Positions 54,592 through 63,219 of a stretch of DNA of 64,000 nt are shown here, piece by piece. The position numbers and the translations under genes are program-made. This stretch comes from G965205255 sp965205255 (GTDB lineage: Bacteria > Pseudomonadota > Gammaproteobacteria > Pseudomonadales > Endozoicomonadaceae). Within the stretch, counting starts at the first letter, position 1. Each line of letters starts with the position of its first letter. Where the stretch lies: assembly GCA_965205255.1 (NCBI GenBank), contig OZ242051.1, positions 1,798,001-1,862,000 on the forward strand, given 5' to 3'. A model generated the notes under the pieces. The model did no database searches. It had not been told where the DNA came from and was given only the letters and a program-made list of their open reading frames with translations.

Positions 54592-55989
54592 ATGGCACAC
54601 TTCAAAAAATCTGCATTGGCTATAGCAGTGTTTACTTCAATTGCCACCGCACAGGCTTATGCCTCAAATCACAGCAGCTCATCAATGAGTGGTCTGATGA
54701 ATAATAGTTTTTTTTCAGATAGTTCTCTAACCTTGCATTTGACAAACTATTATCGTAAAACTTCGGAGAAATTTGAGTCCAGGATGCCGGACCCAGATAC
54801 TAAAACCATGACTCAAAAAGCATGGGCGCAAGGGGTTAACCTTAATTTCAAATCCGGCTGGTTTTATAACTGGGTTGGGTTAGATCTTAGTTCATACTAC
54901 AGTTTGAAATTATCTGGAGAGAAGGGCAAGTCAGATGTAGGTCTTCTCAAGGTAAATCAAAATGATGACTCTAAGTCTGAGAGCTTTGGTAAGGTTGGTT
55001 ATGCCGTGCGTCTTAATCTGATGGATCACGGAGAGATCAAATATGGACGAATGACAGTGGATACTCCGTTGTTCCGTAGTAATGATGAATTTATCGTTCC
55101 AACACTGTATCAGGGCTACTTTGGTCATGCCAGCTGGAATAACCTGATGGGTTATATGGGCTATTTTAACAAGGCTTCTGACGCTAATATGACTCGCTTT
55201 GATAATCTCTCTGCTATTGATTCTAAAGGTAAGGATAAAAAGCAGGCCGTTATGGTCTATGGGCTACAATACAGCATCGATAACCTGATGTTGCGTGCAA
55301 CCCAAACTAAACAGGATGATTATGCACAATACACTTATGCTGATGCCACCTACAAAATGCCTATAAAAAACATGGGGAACTTTGGTTTTGGTGCGCAGTA
55401 TGGTTCAAATAAAGCTATTGGAGAAGGCAAGAATACTCTGGTCAATAGTGATGTAGACAATGAACATGGCAATAAAACAAGTCTCAATTGGTGGGGCGTT
55501 AAGTTTGACTGGAATAAGGATAATTTTTCAGCAGGCTTGAGCCACGTTAACATTGGTTCCAAAAGTGGTGCTACCGATAAAAGCAGTGCTTGGGATATGG
55601 CAAGAATGCAAGTGTCAACGGAAGGTGAAACAGATACTGCAGTTGGTAATGATTTCATTGGATATACAGCAGGTTTAATCAGTGGATTTGATGCTCCAGG
55701 CACCAGCTCTACCCGCTTGGACTTTGGCTATGACTTTTCTGATTTTGTGAAGGGATTGAGTACAACTGTCGGTTATACTGGTGGTACTATTAAATATAAT
55801 GGTGCTGATAATCGTGATGTATCTGAAATGGATATTGCTGTGAAATATGACTTTCCAATGGTTAAAGGCTTGTCTGCTGAAATACAGCACGGCAAATATG
55901 AGGCTAAGTGGAAAGCATCTGGTGTTAGCATGAAAGATAGTGGCAAAGACACCCGTGTCATGTTCAACTACCAGATTGCAATATTTTAA
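54592..55989 (+). CDS. OprD-family outer-membrane porin
   Basis: 465 residues, GAGGAG before the ATG. Signal peptide 1-24 (ending AYA). Mature protein of alternating beta strands with periplasmic turns and a C-terminal aromatic residue (YQIAIF), as in outer-membrane barrels. GEIKYGRMTVDTPLFRSNDE is the OprD-type motif. Relatives import basic amino acids, aromatic acids or chitooligosaccharides; substrate not determinable. A Rho-independent terminator follows. Confidence 0.9.
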   Translation: MAHFKKSALAIAVFTSIATAQAYASNHSSSSMSGLMNNSFFSDSSLTLHLTNYYRKTSEKFESRMPDPDTKTMTQKAWAQGVNLNFKSGWFYNWVGLDLSSYYSLKLSGEKGKSDVGLLKVNQNDDSKSESFGKVGYAVRLNLMDHGEIKYGRMTVDTPLFRSNDEFIVPTLYQGYFGHASWNNLMGYMGYFNKASDANMTRFDNLSAIDSKGKDKKQAVMVYGLQYSIDNLMLRATQTKQDDYAQYTYADATYKMPIKNMGNFGFGAQYGSNKAIGEGKNTLVNSDVDNEHGNKTSLNWWGVKFDWNKDNFSAGLSHVNIGSKSGATDKSSAWDMARMQVSTEGETDTAVGNDFIGYTAGLISGFDAPGTSSTRLDFGYDFSDFVKGLSTTVGYTGGTIKYNGADNRDVSEMDIAVKYDFPMVKGLSAEIQHGKYEAKWKASGVSMKDSGKDTRVMFNYQIAIF

Positions 55990-56012
55990 TATTGCTGAAG
56001 TTCTAAAAAATA

Positions 56013-56041
56013 AAAAAACCGCCTGTATCGGCGGTTTTTTT
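56013..56041. terminator. Rho-independent terminator, shared by porin and HU gene
   Basis: Stem ACCGCC/GGCGGT with loop TGTATC, preceded by A-run and followed by T-run, so it works in both directions: for the rightward porin gene and the leftward HU-family gene. Confidence 0.92.
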
Positions 56042-56083
56042 ATTTCAGTTGAGTAAAAGTTAAGGCCTTTTACAACAGACTTA

Positions 56084-56422
56084 TTAACTTTCAGCAAACT
56101 CTTTAAGTTTTTTCAGTGGGCGCACTTTAACCTGTATGCGAGCAGGTTTTGCAGGGACGTCCATGAATTCACCAGGTTTGAATGGGTTGGGTACGTTCTT
56201 TTTGGCTTTTTGAGCAGGTTTCTTTTTAGTGATAATTTTTAACAGACCTGGCAGAGTAAACTCACCACAGCCGCGTTTTTTGACATGACGTTCAACCAAA
56301 TCCTCAAGCTCCTCAAAGACAAGTTTTACTTCGGATCGGGTCAACCCAGTTTTTTCTGAAATCTCACCAACAATTTGAGTTTTTGTATATTTATTTTTTA
56401 TAGCCGTAGCTTTTTTATTAGG
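56084..56422 (-). CDS. HU/IHF-family DNA-binding protein, basic
   Basis: 112 residues from ATG preceded by GGGAGG; longer starts would add a non-conserved leader. Helical body YTKTQIVGEISEKTGLTRSE and VKLVFEELEDLVERHV, then the beta arm region GEFTLPGLLKIITKKKPAQK and a basic end (ARIQVKVRPLKKLKEF). Longer and more basic than canonical HU (90 residues). Probably a nucleoid-associated protein. Converges on the porin terminator. Confidence 0.9.
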   Translation of the reverse strand, partial: PNKKATAIKNKYTKTQIVGEISEKTGLTRSEVKLVFEELEDLVERHVKKRGCGEFTLPGLLKIITKKKPAQKAKKNVPNPFKPGEFMDVPAKPARIQVKVRPLKKLKEFAES

Positions 56423-56754
56423 CATTTTTCCTCCCGGCATATTTTTTATCATTCTGCCTTTATATATACTCACAAGATTTTGTAATACAAGCAAGAAAAA
56501 AAATCATGTTAAGTGGTATCAATATTATTTTTGTATCTATCATAATATTATTGTATTTGACTATATGATGCATCACATAAGATACATGCTATTGTACTCG
56601 GCATGTAAACTTCCTATATTTATTTGACCGGTTGAAAAAAATTTGAGTATACCCAATCTTCACTGTAAAGTGTTTAGATAATCTGTCGAAGTTAGTTGTT
56701 GGTGTATGCTTTATCTTCCTGTATTCACTTTTACCTTAGAGAAGCACAAAGGAT

Positions 56755-57375
56755 ATGTACTTGAAAATCATGAAATTTATTCACATACTGATTGGCGCTG
56801 TTTTATTATTTGGTTATATACTATGCCCGCATTTATATACGTCTGATGCTGTTGAGCCGATAAGCTGGGCTGATGTCTATGTTAAATCAATGTACCTTAT
56901 GATACTGCTGGGTGCTACAGGAAACCTTTTACTTGGTTGTTATGTAACAATTAAGTATGGGTTTAAGCGCTATCTGCAAACAATGGCATCGCTCCTGATT
57001 TTAATCAACGGTTTTTTTTGTCTTCTGTTGTTGGGCAAATTATCGTTACCTATTCCACAGGTTTACGTTATTCTTTTTCTGGTGACGGGTCTTGTTATTC
57101 ACCTGATAATTAATCTGTATGCATTAAAGCCTGGAAGTCGTATTGTTATTGACAGTTCAGAGCGAGAGATGGGAACAGTTAAATGGTTTAACAATTCTAA
57201 AGGCTTTGGTTTTATTACTAGAGATAAAGGTAGTGATATTTTTGTTCATTACCGAGCCATTCGTGGAGAAGGTCATAGAAGCTTGGTGGAAGGACAGCGT
57301 GTTGAGTTTCTTATCGCAAAAAAAGATAAGGGTCTGCAAGCAGAAGATGTAATTGCCGCTTCAGGGAATTATTAG
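56755..57375 (+). CDS. Membrane protein with C-terminal cold-shock domain
   Basis: 206 residues. Residues 1-130 form about four membrane segments (MKFIHILIGAVLLFGYILC; MYLMILLGATGNLLLGC; LLILINGFFCLLLLGKL; YVILFLVTGLVIHLIINLY). Residues 139-206 are a complete cold-shock domain: MGTVKWFNNSKGFGFI (RNP1), DIFVHYRAI (RNP2) and VEGQRVEFLIAKKDKGLQA. The CSD would face the cytoplasm and bind RNA or ssDNA at the membrane. The fusion order (TM first, CSD last) differs from the common CSD-DUF1294 proteins. Role unknown. Confidence 0.85.
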   Translation: MYLKIMKFIHILIGAVLLFGYILCPHLYTSDAVEPISWADVYVKSMYLMILLGATGNLLLGCYVTIKYGFKRYLQTMASLLILINGFFCLLLLGKLSLPIPQVYVILFLVTGLVIHLIINLYALKPGSRIVIDSSEREMGTVKWFNNSKGFGFITRDKGSDIFVHYRAIRGEGHRSLVEGQRVEFLIAKKDKGLQAEDVIAASGNY

Positions 57376-57480
57376 TCAGCCACAAGTTTAAGTCACAAAT
57401 GTATCACCCAGTAACTTTTTAACGTCACTAAATGATAGTTTTCAAGGCCTCGTAAGAGGTCTTGATATCAAATGTTGGAT

Positions 57481-57617
57481 TTAACTCATAAGTTCAACAT
57501 GCTTTTCAGCATAGACATCCACAGGCGTTAATCTACCAAGAACTTTCCTCGGTATAGTACTGATAAACATCTTCAGCTTCCTGATGTTAGCTTCAGTCAG
57601 ATGACCGAGTTTCATCT
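57481..57617 (-). pseudogene. DDE transposase C-terminal remnant (IS30-like?)
   Basis: Minus-strand reading MKLGHLTEANIRKLKMFIST then IPRKVLGRLTPVDVYAEKHV and a stop. The NxxPRKxLGxxTPxEV pattern is the end of IS30/IS481-type transposases. Nothing else of the gene is seen. Confidence 0.55.
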
Positions 57618-57790
57618 CCTTAGATCAGTCTCGTTGAATTAATCCGTTTATATTCTTATTCATTCTACGCTGGTAGCTAGCCTTAGGTTTGGTAAAGTAA
57701 ATATTTAGTTTAAGGAGCTGTTGATTACTAAGAATAAAACTTGAAGTTATAATCTAATTGTATAAAATATATACCTTAATATATTTCCTC

Positions 57791-58180
57791 GGGGGTGATT
57801 TGGATTCGACGGTGGTTACAAAACCTTAGGTGCATGTCGGGAGGGTAACGACTTCCGTGACCAATTGTTACATTTTTTATAGTTGCCAAAAATCAAAGCA
57901 ACTTTGACGAAGCAGCCATTCTGGCTGCCTGATCTCTTCTAAACAAAGAGACGTCACGATCCATCCCGTTTGCCTGTTGGCAGGTTTTCAGATCGTCATT
58001 TTAAACAGGGTCGCCATGTGTAATGTTGTCTGACATTGCCAGGTTAAATTTTTATCAGGCTCGCGTTATAGAACCCTGATCGCTGGGTCGCTAAAACGTT
58101 AAATTAATAGCGAATCTAAGCATGTAGAGCCAAAGGCTGAGGATTGCTGGACGCGGGTTCAACTCCCGCCACCTCCACCA
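57791..58180 (+). ncRNA. ssrA: Transfer-messenger RNA (tmRNA)
   Basis: 390 nt. The 5' end GGGGGTGATTTGGATTCGAC and the 3' end GGGTTCAACTCCCGCCACCT then CCACCA pair as the tRNA-like domain with encoded CCA. The mRNA-like part starts with GCC at 57885 and encodes AKNQSNFDEAAILAA before TGA at 57930-57932, so the tag is 15 residues plus the tRNA alanine, ending in the usual protease-targeting LAA. Pseudoknot stems follow. Rescues stalled ribosomes with SmpB. Confidence 0.97.
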
Positions 58181-58186
58181 AATCCC

Positions 58187-58218
58187 AAAGGTCAATCAGA
58201 AATGATTGGCCTTTTTTT
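58187..58218 (+). terminator. Rho-independent terminator of tmRNA
   Basis: Stem AAAGGTCAATCA/TGATTGGCCTTT with a GAAA loop and a T-run, 6 bp after the tmRNA CCA end. Confidence 0.9.
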
Positions 58219-58264
58219 ATGCGCAACGCCCCTTGCTTAGGGGCGGCCCGACCTGTTCTGTCCC

Positions 58265-58328
58265 ATTAATAATGAGTACATTATCTAGAAGAAAGATCTA
58301 GAAGAAAGTCTTATTTTGCAACAGAACC
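58265..58328 (-). mobile_element. Inverted IS6-type end (partner 59679-59733)
   Basis: Its reverse complement starts GGTTCTGTTGCAAAATAAGA then CTTTCTTCTAGAT and ends CATTATTAAT, matching the left end of the IS6 pseudogene at 59679. One short segment (GAAAGATCTA) is duplicated here. The hydrolase gene lies between the two inverted ends. Confidence 0.75.
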
Positions 58329-58709
58329 CATTTACTGTAATGAAAGACTTAAGCCCACAAATCACACAGGGACTGCAATTGGTGGTTGACTTTTGCTCGC
58401 CTCAGAGTCGTTTTGTGGAGACGACATTGGCCTTCAAAGTCTGAAAAAGCATTGCTGAGCCAGCAAAAGGATCTTGTCTAATGTCTGAATGGGTTACCAG
58501 AGTAAAAACCCGGCTCGTGTTTTGTTTCATTTCAAAGTAATGTTAAGCTTGCGCGGAAGTGCTGGGGCGGTTTTCATGATAGCTCTTAAATTATATTGCA
58601 CTGCACTTTTGCTAGTTTTATGGGGTATTGTAAGTACTTTTTTTCAAAAAATGTCCTGTAGTTAGACGATGAAATTGTAACTGTTCAAAATTTAAGCAAT
58701 GAAGGGCGT
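58329..58709. other. Spacer with a repeated flank of the IS
   Basis: Begins with a segment (ATTTACTGTAATGAAAGACT and on) whose relative ACATTTACTGTCATGGAAGA follows the other IS right end at 60496. Read as protein it starts MKDLSPQITQGLQLVVDF; I do not recognise it. The remainder holds the promoter of the hydrolase gene and no other gene. Confidence 0.4.
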
Positions 58710-59618
58710 ATGCATATGCTTGCATTTGATAAACGAGTAATAAGACACCCTAGCCTGTATATCGTTTCTTTCATGAGGTCGCGAGATTTACCTTATATTA
58801 TATTTGCTCATGGGGGGCCAGGGCTGAACTGTGGTGTGCTGGAATATCTCATCGAACATGAAGGTGTTTTTGATACGTTAGAGTTTAATCTCGTTCTTTA
58901 TGATCAGCGGGGGTGTGGTCGATCTAGGCCTGTAGAAGAAACCACCATGCATGCAGATAACGTGTGGGATTTAGAAAATGTGTGTCGAACTGTGACTGAA
59001 GAAGCATGTTATGAAATTGCAGCCATTGCTGGACATAGTTATGGCGCCAAACTAGTTTTTGATTATTTTCAATATTCGCGTACGACGGTACCCGGTATTT
59101 TTATTTCAACAGCACCCTCCATATTAACACCAAGAGTGACCAATTTACTGCTTGACCTTTCCTATATCAAAACAGTTGATAGAGATCAATATCAAGCCAT
59201 CTTAGAAGAATTCGAAGATTTTAGGCCAGAAAAATTATGGGAATTGACAGAACGATTAGCAAAAGTTTTTCAAGAAAATAAAGCGCGGCCATTTTTTTAT
59301 TGGGCTAATTTAATGTGGCAAGAAAGAGTCAAAGCTATACAAGACACCGTTTCATTGCCAATGAATACAGAAGTATTCACCAGTGTGCGGCGCGATCTTT
59401 ACTCAAGGCCGGAAGAGTATTCAGTTGATGTTAATGCGATTTCTTCTGCGCCACATCTATGGGTGAATGGATTTCATGATCTGATTATGGATGCTCCTTC
59501 CGCATTAGAAAGAAAACCTTCTACAACAACGCTATTTTTTAAATCGGCACATTATCCTCATATTGAAGAACACGAACGATTCTGTGAAGAAGTGAATGTA
59601 TTTCTTAAAAAATCGTAG
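58710..59618 (+). CDS. Prolyl-aminopeptidase-like alpha/beta hydrolase (S33)
   Basis: 302 residues. HGGPG oxyanion motif at 34-38, YDQRGCGRSRP at 64-73 and nucleophile elbow GHSYG at 108-112; Asp in GFHDLIMD and His in SAHYPHIEEH complete the triad. These define the prolyl iminopeptidase/tripeptide aminopeptidase group, but similarity is not strong enough to fix substrate. No signal peptide. ATG at 58710 or the one two codons on. The gene is bounded by inverted IS6-type ends, so it may have arrived as a cassette. Confidence 0.85.
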   Translation: MHMLAFDKRVIRHPSLYIVSFMRSRDLPYIIFAHGGPGLNCGVLEYLIEHEGVFDTLEFNLVLYDQRGCGRSRPVEETTMHADNVWDLENVCRTVTEEACYEIAAIAGHSYGAKLVFDYFQYSRTTVPGIFISTAPSILTPRVTNLLLDLSYIKTVDRDQYQAILEEFEDFRPEKLWELTERLAKVFQENKARPFFYWANLMWQERVKAIQDTVSLPMNTEVFTSVRRDLYSRPEEYSVDVNAISSAPHLWVNGFHDLIMDAPSALERKPSTTTLFFKSAHYPHIEEHERFCEEVNVFLKKS

Positions 59619-59678
59619 TCTCTTAAGTCTTGTTATTTTTTCCCTTTACTTGCTTTAGGTGTATCAGCTCCAACCATT

Positions 59679-60495
59679 AGTTCTGTTGCAAAATAAGACT
59701 TATCTTCTAGATAATGTACTCATTATTAATGCGACTTGTGAAGTATACCATGCCAGCTATCACACTAAAGGACTTCATTTTTGAAAAGAACTTATTCTGA
59801 TGACTGTTCGCTTGCATGTGGCCTCCAGCCTTAGCTACCGTGATATTGAAGAGCTGATGGAGAGAGAGGTCTTTCTATAGATCTTACCACCATTCATCGA
59901 TGTGTTGTGAAGTATGCTCCTCAGCTAGAAGCTAACTTCCGTAGGAAAAGAAAGCAACAGCCGACTCTTGGCGTATGGATGAAACCTATATCAAAATTAA
60001 GGGTGACTGGCACTACCTGTACCGTGTTGTCGATAAGTATGGAGAAACCATTGATTTTATGCTTTCAAAACATAGGGATGAGCCTGCAGCCAGAGTTTTT
60101 CTGAATAAAGCCATTGGGCATAATGGCCTTCCTAAAAAGGTGGTGATTGATAAAATCGGAGCTAATCTGGCGGCACTTGAATCGGTGAATCTTGCCTTTT
60201 TTTAATGGAATGCTTTTTTCTGATGGTTGATATTTTACAGGTAAAATATCTGAATAATATCGTTCAACAGAGTCATCGGTCTATTAAGAGAAAGATGTGG
60301 CAGGCGCTGAGGTTTAAATCCGTGGAAGGAGCGTCTGCCACTATTGCCAAAAATGAGTGCTGGCGAATGCTAAAAAAAGGTCAGCATTGTGATGGAAGTG
60401 ATCGCCCTGCCTTTGATCAGTTTTATGCACTGGCAGGATAATTGCGTCTGAAAGAGGGGAGCGGTTCAGCTTGTGGTCAAGTTTGCAACAGAACC
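59679..60495 (+). mobile_element. IS6-family element with frameshifted transposase
   Basis: About 817 bp, the usual IS6 size, bounded by AGTTCTGTTGCAAA and TTTGCAACAGAACC. The transposase is broken: LSYRDIEELMEREV at 59838 onward, then in other frames MDETYIKIKGDWHYLYRVVD (DDE first Asp), FLNKAIGHNGLPKKVVIDK, and VKYLNNIVQQSHRSIKRKMW with the C-terminal block. At least two shifts, so inactive. Confidence 0.9.
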
Positions 60496-60622
60496 GTCAC
60501 ATTTACTGTCATGGAAGACCTGAGTCCACAGCTCAGACAAGGCCTGCACATAGTGATTTATTTTTATCTACCTGAATATAGACTTGTAGTATCTGCATTA
60601 GCCTTAATATCTGAAAAGACAA

Positions 60623-61339
60623 TCAGTTCATCAGAATAGAGCTGTTACGTAATAGATGATCTGGAATTTTATTCACCCACCCTTGATGCCATGCATACTC
60701 TTTTAGCTGTTGTACGTTATTCACACCCGACTGATGCCTGATCCGTTCAATATGGTTTCTGATGGTACGCTCGCTTTTTTCTAGTCGCTCGGCAATTTCT
60801 TTAGGGGTAAACCCCACACAGAGTAAAAAAACAATCTCATGCTGACGAGTGGAAAGAAAATTGTCCTCGTCATCTAATCCGGTAATCCAGGATGCGCTTG
60901 AAATTTTCTCTCCCCTGATCAGGGTGTTTAGCTGTAGCGATAGCTTTGTGTAGTAATGGCTCAGTGGGAATCCATGAAATATCGTTCCGATGACTCTTCC
61001 CTCCGGGCTGATGCAAGGCATTTTTTCAAAGCAATAAGCCTGGAGTGCTTGCTCTTCACCAAATGGATGAACTTCCAGTGAAGATAATGTGGTCTTAAGT
61101 CGTTCTGTTTTTCGGTCATGTAGCCTGAAAGCTTCAGCAAACTCAGCTGTAGCTGCTGGCAACTCATGGTCCATTCTCCCTTCAATATTAAAGCCACTAC
61201 CAATATTGATCAGATTTGTATAATGTTGATTGGTGTACACAAATACAGAACGATTATCTTTTATTCCCCAAGGTTCAGACGACGTAGTCATAATATGAAA
61301 AAGCGATGGCCCGATGGCATTTCTCCATTTTTCCTGCAT
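60623..61339 (-). CDS. PAS-LuxR-type transcriptional regulator
   Basis: 238 residues. C-terminal LuxR HTH from about 165: LSTRQHEIVFLLCVGFTPKE then IAERLEKSERTIRNHIERIR. The N-terminal part (SSEPWGIKDNRSVFVYTNQH) looks like a PAS fold that senses a small ligand or redox state, not an acyl-homoserine-lactone domain. Divergent from the cupin gene with the heptamer tract between them; possible local regulator of it. Confidence 0.85.
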   Translation of the reverse strand: MQEKWRNAIGPSLFHIMTTSSEPWGIKDNRSVFVYTNQHYTNLINIGSGFNIEGRMDHELPAATAEFAEAFRLHDRKTERLKTTLSSLEVHPFGEEQALQAYCFEKMPCISPEGRVIGTIFHGFPLSHYYTKLSLQLNTLIRGEKISSASWITGLDDEDNFLSTRQHEIVFLLCVGFTPKEIAERLEKSERTIRNHIERIRHQSGVNNVQQLKEYAWHQGWVNKIPDHLLRNSSILMN

Positions 61340-61428
61340 TTCTATTGATCCATATAAAAAATATTCAGTACAAGTCGTAAATTGAGTAATTTTTACTCTA
61401 TTTTTTTTGTCTATTTGTGTGTATATTA

Positions 61429-61467
61429 CGCTTAACGCTTAACGCGCTTAACGCTTAACGCTTAACG
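61429..61467. promoter_or_regulatory. Heptamer tract (CGCTTAA) in the cupin promoter
   Basis: Five copies of CGCTTAA with a CG insertion after the second. The tract ends five bases before a TATAAT at 61472-61477; TTAACG inside it sits 18 bp upstream as a candidate -35. It could be an operator with direct half-sites, or a slippage tract altering promoter spacing. Confidence 0.6.
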
Positions 61468-61507
61468 AAAGTATAATGCGTAAAAAAATAAGGAAGTACA
61501 AGCAATA

Positions 61508-61894
61508 ATGATCAAGAATTTTGAAGATGTTGTAGACCAAGCGAAAGTGGACGATAGCGTCAATATAGCTATTGGTCAACTGACACATGATGAAGATACC
61601 TGCTTTTATGGTACCCAGATGAAAGCCGGGAGCAAGGTGGGCTGCCATTATCATAAAGAAGGTAGCGAGGTATATCACATCCTCGCAGGTGAAGGTGAAA
61701 TTCACCTGACTGATATAGCCCCTGGCAATACTCCGTTTAACCGCCGCCATTTTACCGTGAAGAAAGGTGACACTTTCTCCGTCCCCAACAATACAGCGCA
61801 TCAGCTAAAAGCAACAACAGACTTGCAATTGTTGTTTTCATGTCCTCAGTCTCATTTAAGCGACGACAGATATATTGTTGATGATTTGACATGA
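61508..61894 (+). CDS. Single-domain cupin protein
   Basis: 128 residues. Cupin motif 1: CHYHKEGSEVYHILAGEGEI (metal ligands His, His, Glu) and motif 2: FSVPNNTAHQLKATTDLQLL with the last His. SSP-like ending (CPQSHLSDDRYIVDDL). AAGGAAG lies upstream of the ATG. Substrate unknown; may bind or isomerise a small molecule. Divergent from the LuxR-type gene. Confidence 0.88.
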   Translation: MIKNFEDVVDQAKVDDSVNIAIGQLTHDEDTCFYGTQMKAGSKVGCHYHKEGSEVYHILAGEGEIHLTDIAPGNTPFNRRHFTVKKGDTFSVPNNTAHQLKATTDLQLLFSCPQSHLSDDRYIVDDLT

Positions 61895-62226
61895 AAATTA
61901 CTTTCTTTGCTTTAGACGCTGCTTGTTTTGCAGTATCAAGTAAATACTGAATATTTTTAGTTTTGAATAACAGCCCGCTTTCTTAGACAGTCAGGCTGCA
62001 AGGATTACTACATTCAAAATTTACACTATGCGGCATAGGTAAAAATCGAAGGGCAGTAGCGTGCGTGCGACCAGAACAGGGTGAGGTATGAGATGCCAGT
62101 GCACCGTTCTTAGGGGATGGCAGTAACATTATTCTGCTACCCGACTTAAGAGGTTATGGATGGCCATTGTCGCTTCCATCAAAGATCTAGCAGCTACACA
62201 TTATTAATAGCAAATAGGAGTGTGAA
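61895..62226. other. Spacer with a hydrolase fragment
   Basis: A short plus-strand reading ending NIILLPDLRGYGWPLSLPSK then a stop (about 62125-62190) is typical of the strand-4/oxyanion part of alpha/beta hydrolases (PDLRGYG). No start or rest of the gene. Otherwise nothing recognised. Confidence 0.4.
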
Positions 62227-62865
62227 ATGCGCATATTAAATAAACACAGCATAGTTATAGCTGGTTTAATTGCAATAGGTGTAAGTGGTAGTGTGTATGC
62301 AGCAACAAAGTCATATCCGCTTCGTGGATTTGATCAACTACAGCTGGCAGGACATTACCAGGTTGAATTTACACAAGCCAAGCAATATGCAGTATCAGTG
62401 ACTTCCAACAATTTAGATGATGTCCAGGTTTCAGTTTCAGGGAAGCAACTAATTGCTGACCAAAAAAGTCACTTTTCAGTTAATCAGTCATCTTTTCAAA
62501 TCAACATTAGCTCACCAAAATTAGCAAGTGTAAGCTTATCAGGTAACTATAAAGGTGATTTTGTTTTATCGACAGAAAAGTCATTTAACCTAAACACACA
62601 AGGTCATGGCAGCGTTTCACTGTCAGGTAAGCTTAAAAAATTTGTGCTGGATTCAAAAGGCAGCCTTGTTATTCATGCTAAAAAAGCGTGCACTGGGGCT
62701 TTTGCTGTGCGATCAACAGGTACTTTAAGTGCCACGTTTTGCGCTGACAAAAATGCATCTTTTGATAGAATGAATGTTGGAGAAGCTGATATCAAAATTT
62801 ACGGACAACCGGTATTTGGAAAAGCATTAAGTCTTGGCCCAGTGAGTGTGCAGGTGATAAGATAA
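62227..62865 (+). CDS. DUF2807 (GIN-domain) secreted protein
   Basis: 212 residues. Signal peptide 1-25 (ending VYA). The mature part is a repetitive beta-helix-like array (VSVSGKQLIADQK, VSLSGNYKGDFVLS, VSLSGKLKKFVLDSKGS) of the DUF2807 family, often called the putative autotransporter adhesin head domain. Two Cys (AKKACTGA, ATFCAD) may pair. Envelope-located; function unknown. Its stop overlaps the start of a 35-codon ORF. Confidence 0.9.
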   Translation: MRILNKHSIVIAGLIAIGVSGSVYAATKSYPLRGFDQLQLAGHYQVEFTQAKQYAVSVTSNNLDDVQVSVSGKQLIADQKSHFSVNQSSFQINISSPKLASVSLSGNYKGDFVLSTEKSFNLNTQGHGSVSLSGKLKKFVLDSKGSLVIHAKKACTGAFAVRSTGTLSATFCADKNASFDRMNVGEADIKIYGQPVFGKALSLGPVSVQVIR

Positions 62866-62972
62866 TGCTTTCAAAAGGAATTTGGCATAATAAAGTTAAA
62901 ATGGCACAAGCTGCAAGACAAAAGAATAAGGACAGCCATTTATTAGAAGAGATAATTACAGAAGAAGAATAA
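62865..62972 (+). CDS. Possible 35-residue small protein, coupled to DUF2807 gene
   Basis: The ATG overlaps the upstream stop by one base (TAATG), suggesting translational coupling. The product begins MLSKGIWHNKVKMAQAARQK and ends LLEEIITEEE, basic then acidic. A 39-bp segment of it is duplicated just downstream. No relatives recognised; existence uncertain. Confidence 0.4.
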   Translation: MLSKGIWHNKVKMAQAARQKNKDSHLLEEIITEEE

Positions 62973-63019
62973 GGAGAAGAAGAATAAGGACAGCCATTTA
63001 TTAGAAGAGATAATTACAG
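62923..63019. repeat. 39-bp direct repeat
   Basis: Two identical 39-bp copies (62923-62961 and 62981-63019) starting AGAATAAGGACAGCCATTTA, separated by 19 bp of GAA-rich sequence. The first copy is the 3' half of the small ORF. Confidence 0.9.
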
Positions 63020-63219
63020 TATTCTGAGAGTAATTGTTCTTCTCCAGACTTCTTTTTACTACGGCAAAGCCTGATATTACTCCTACCCAATAGTGCAATA
63101 AAACCAATCACAGTAATATTGTGTCGTTTTATTAAAAAACGAGGGGGCTCCCTGAAAGGTTGCGAGCAGATAAACTGCCAGTGGCAATGCGTTGATATGG
63201 CAAAATAATGGTCTGGTAA

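Noticed and set aside
54393..54647. 84-codon leftward frame over the porin start
   Set aside because: Antisense to the porin signal peptide and leader; shadow frame.
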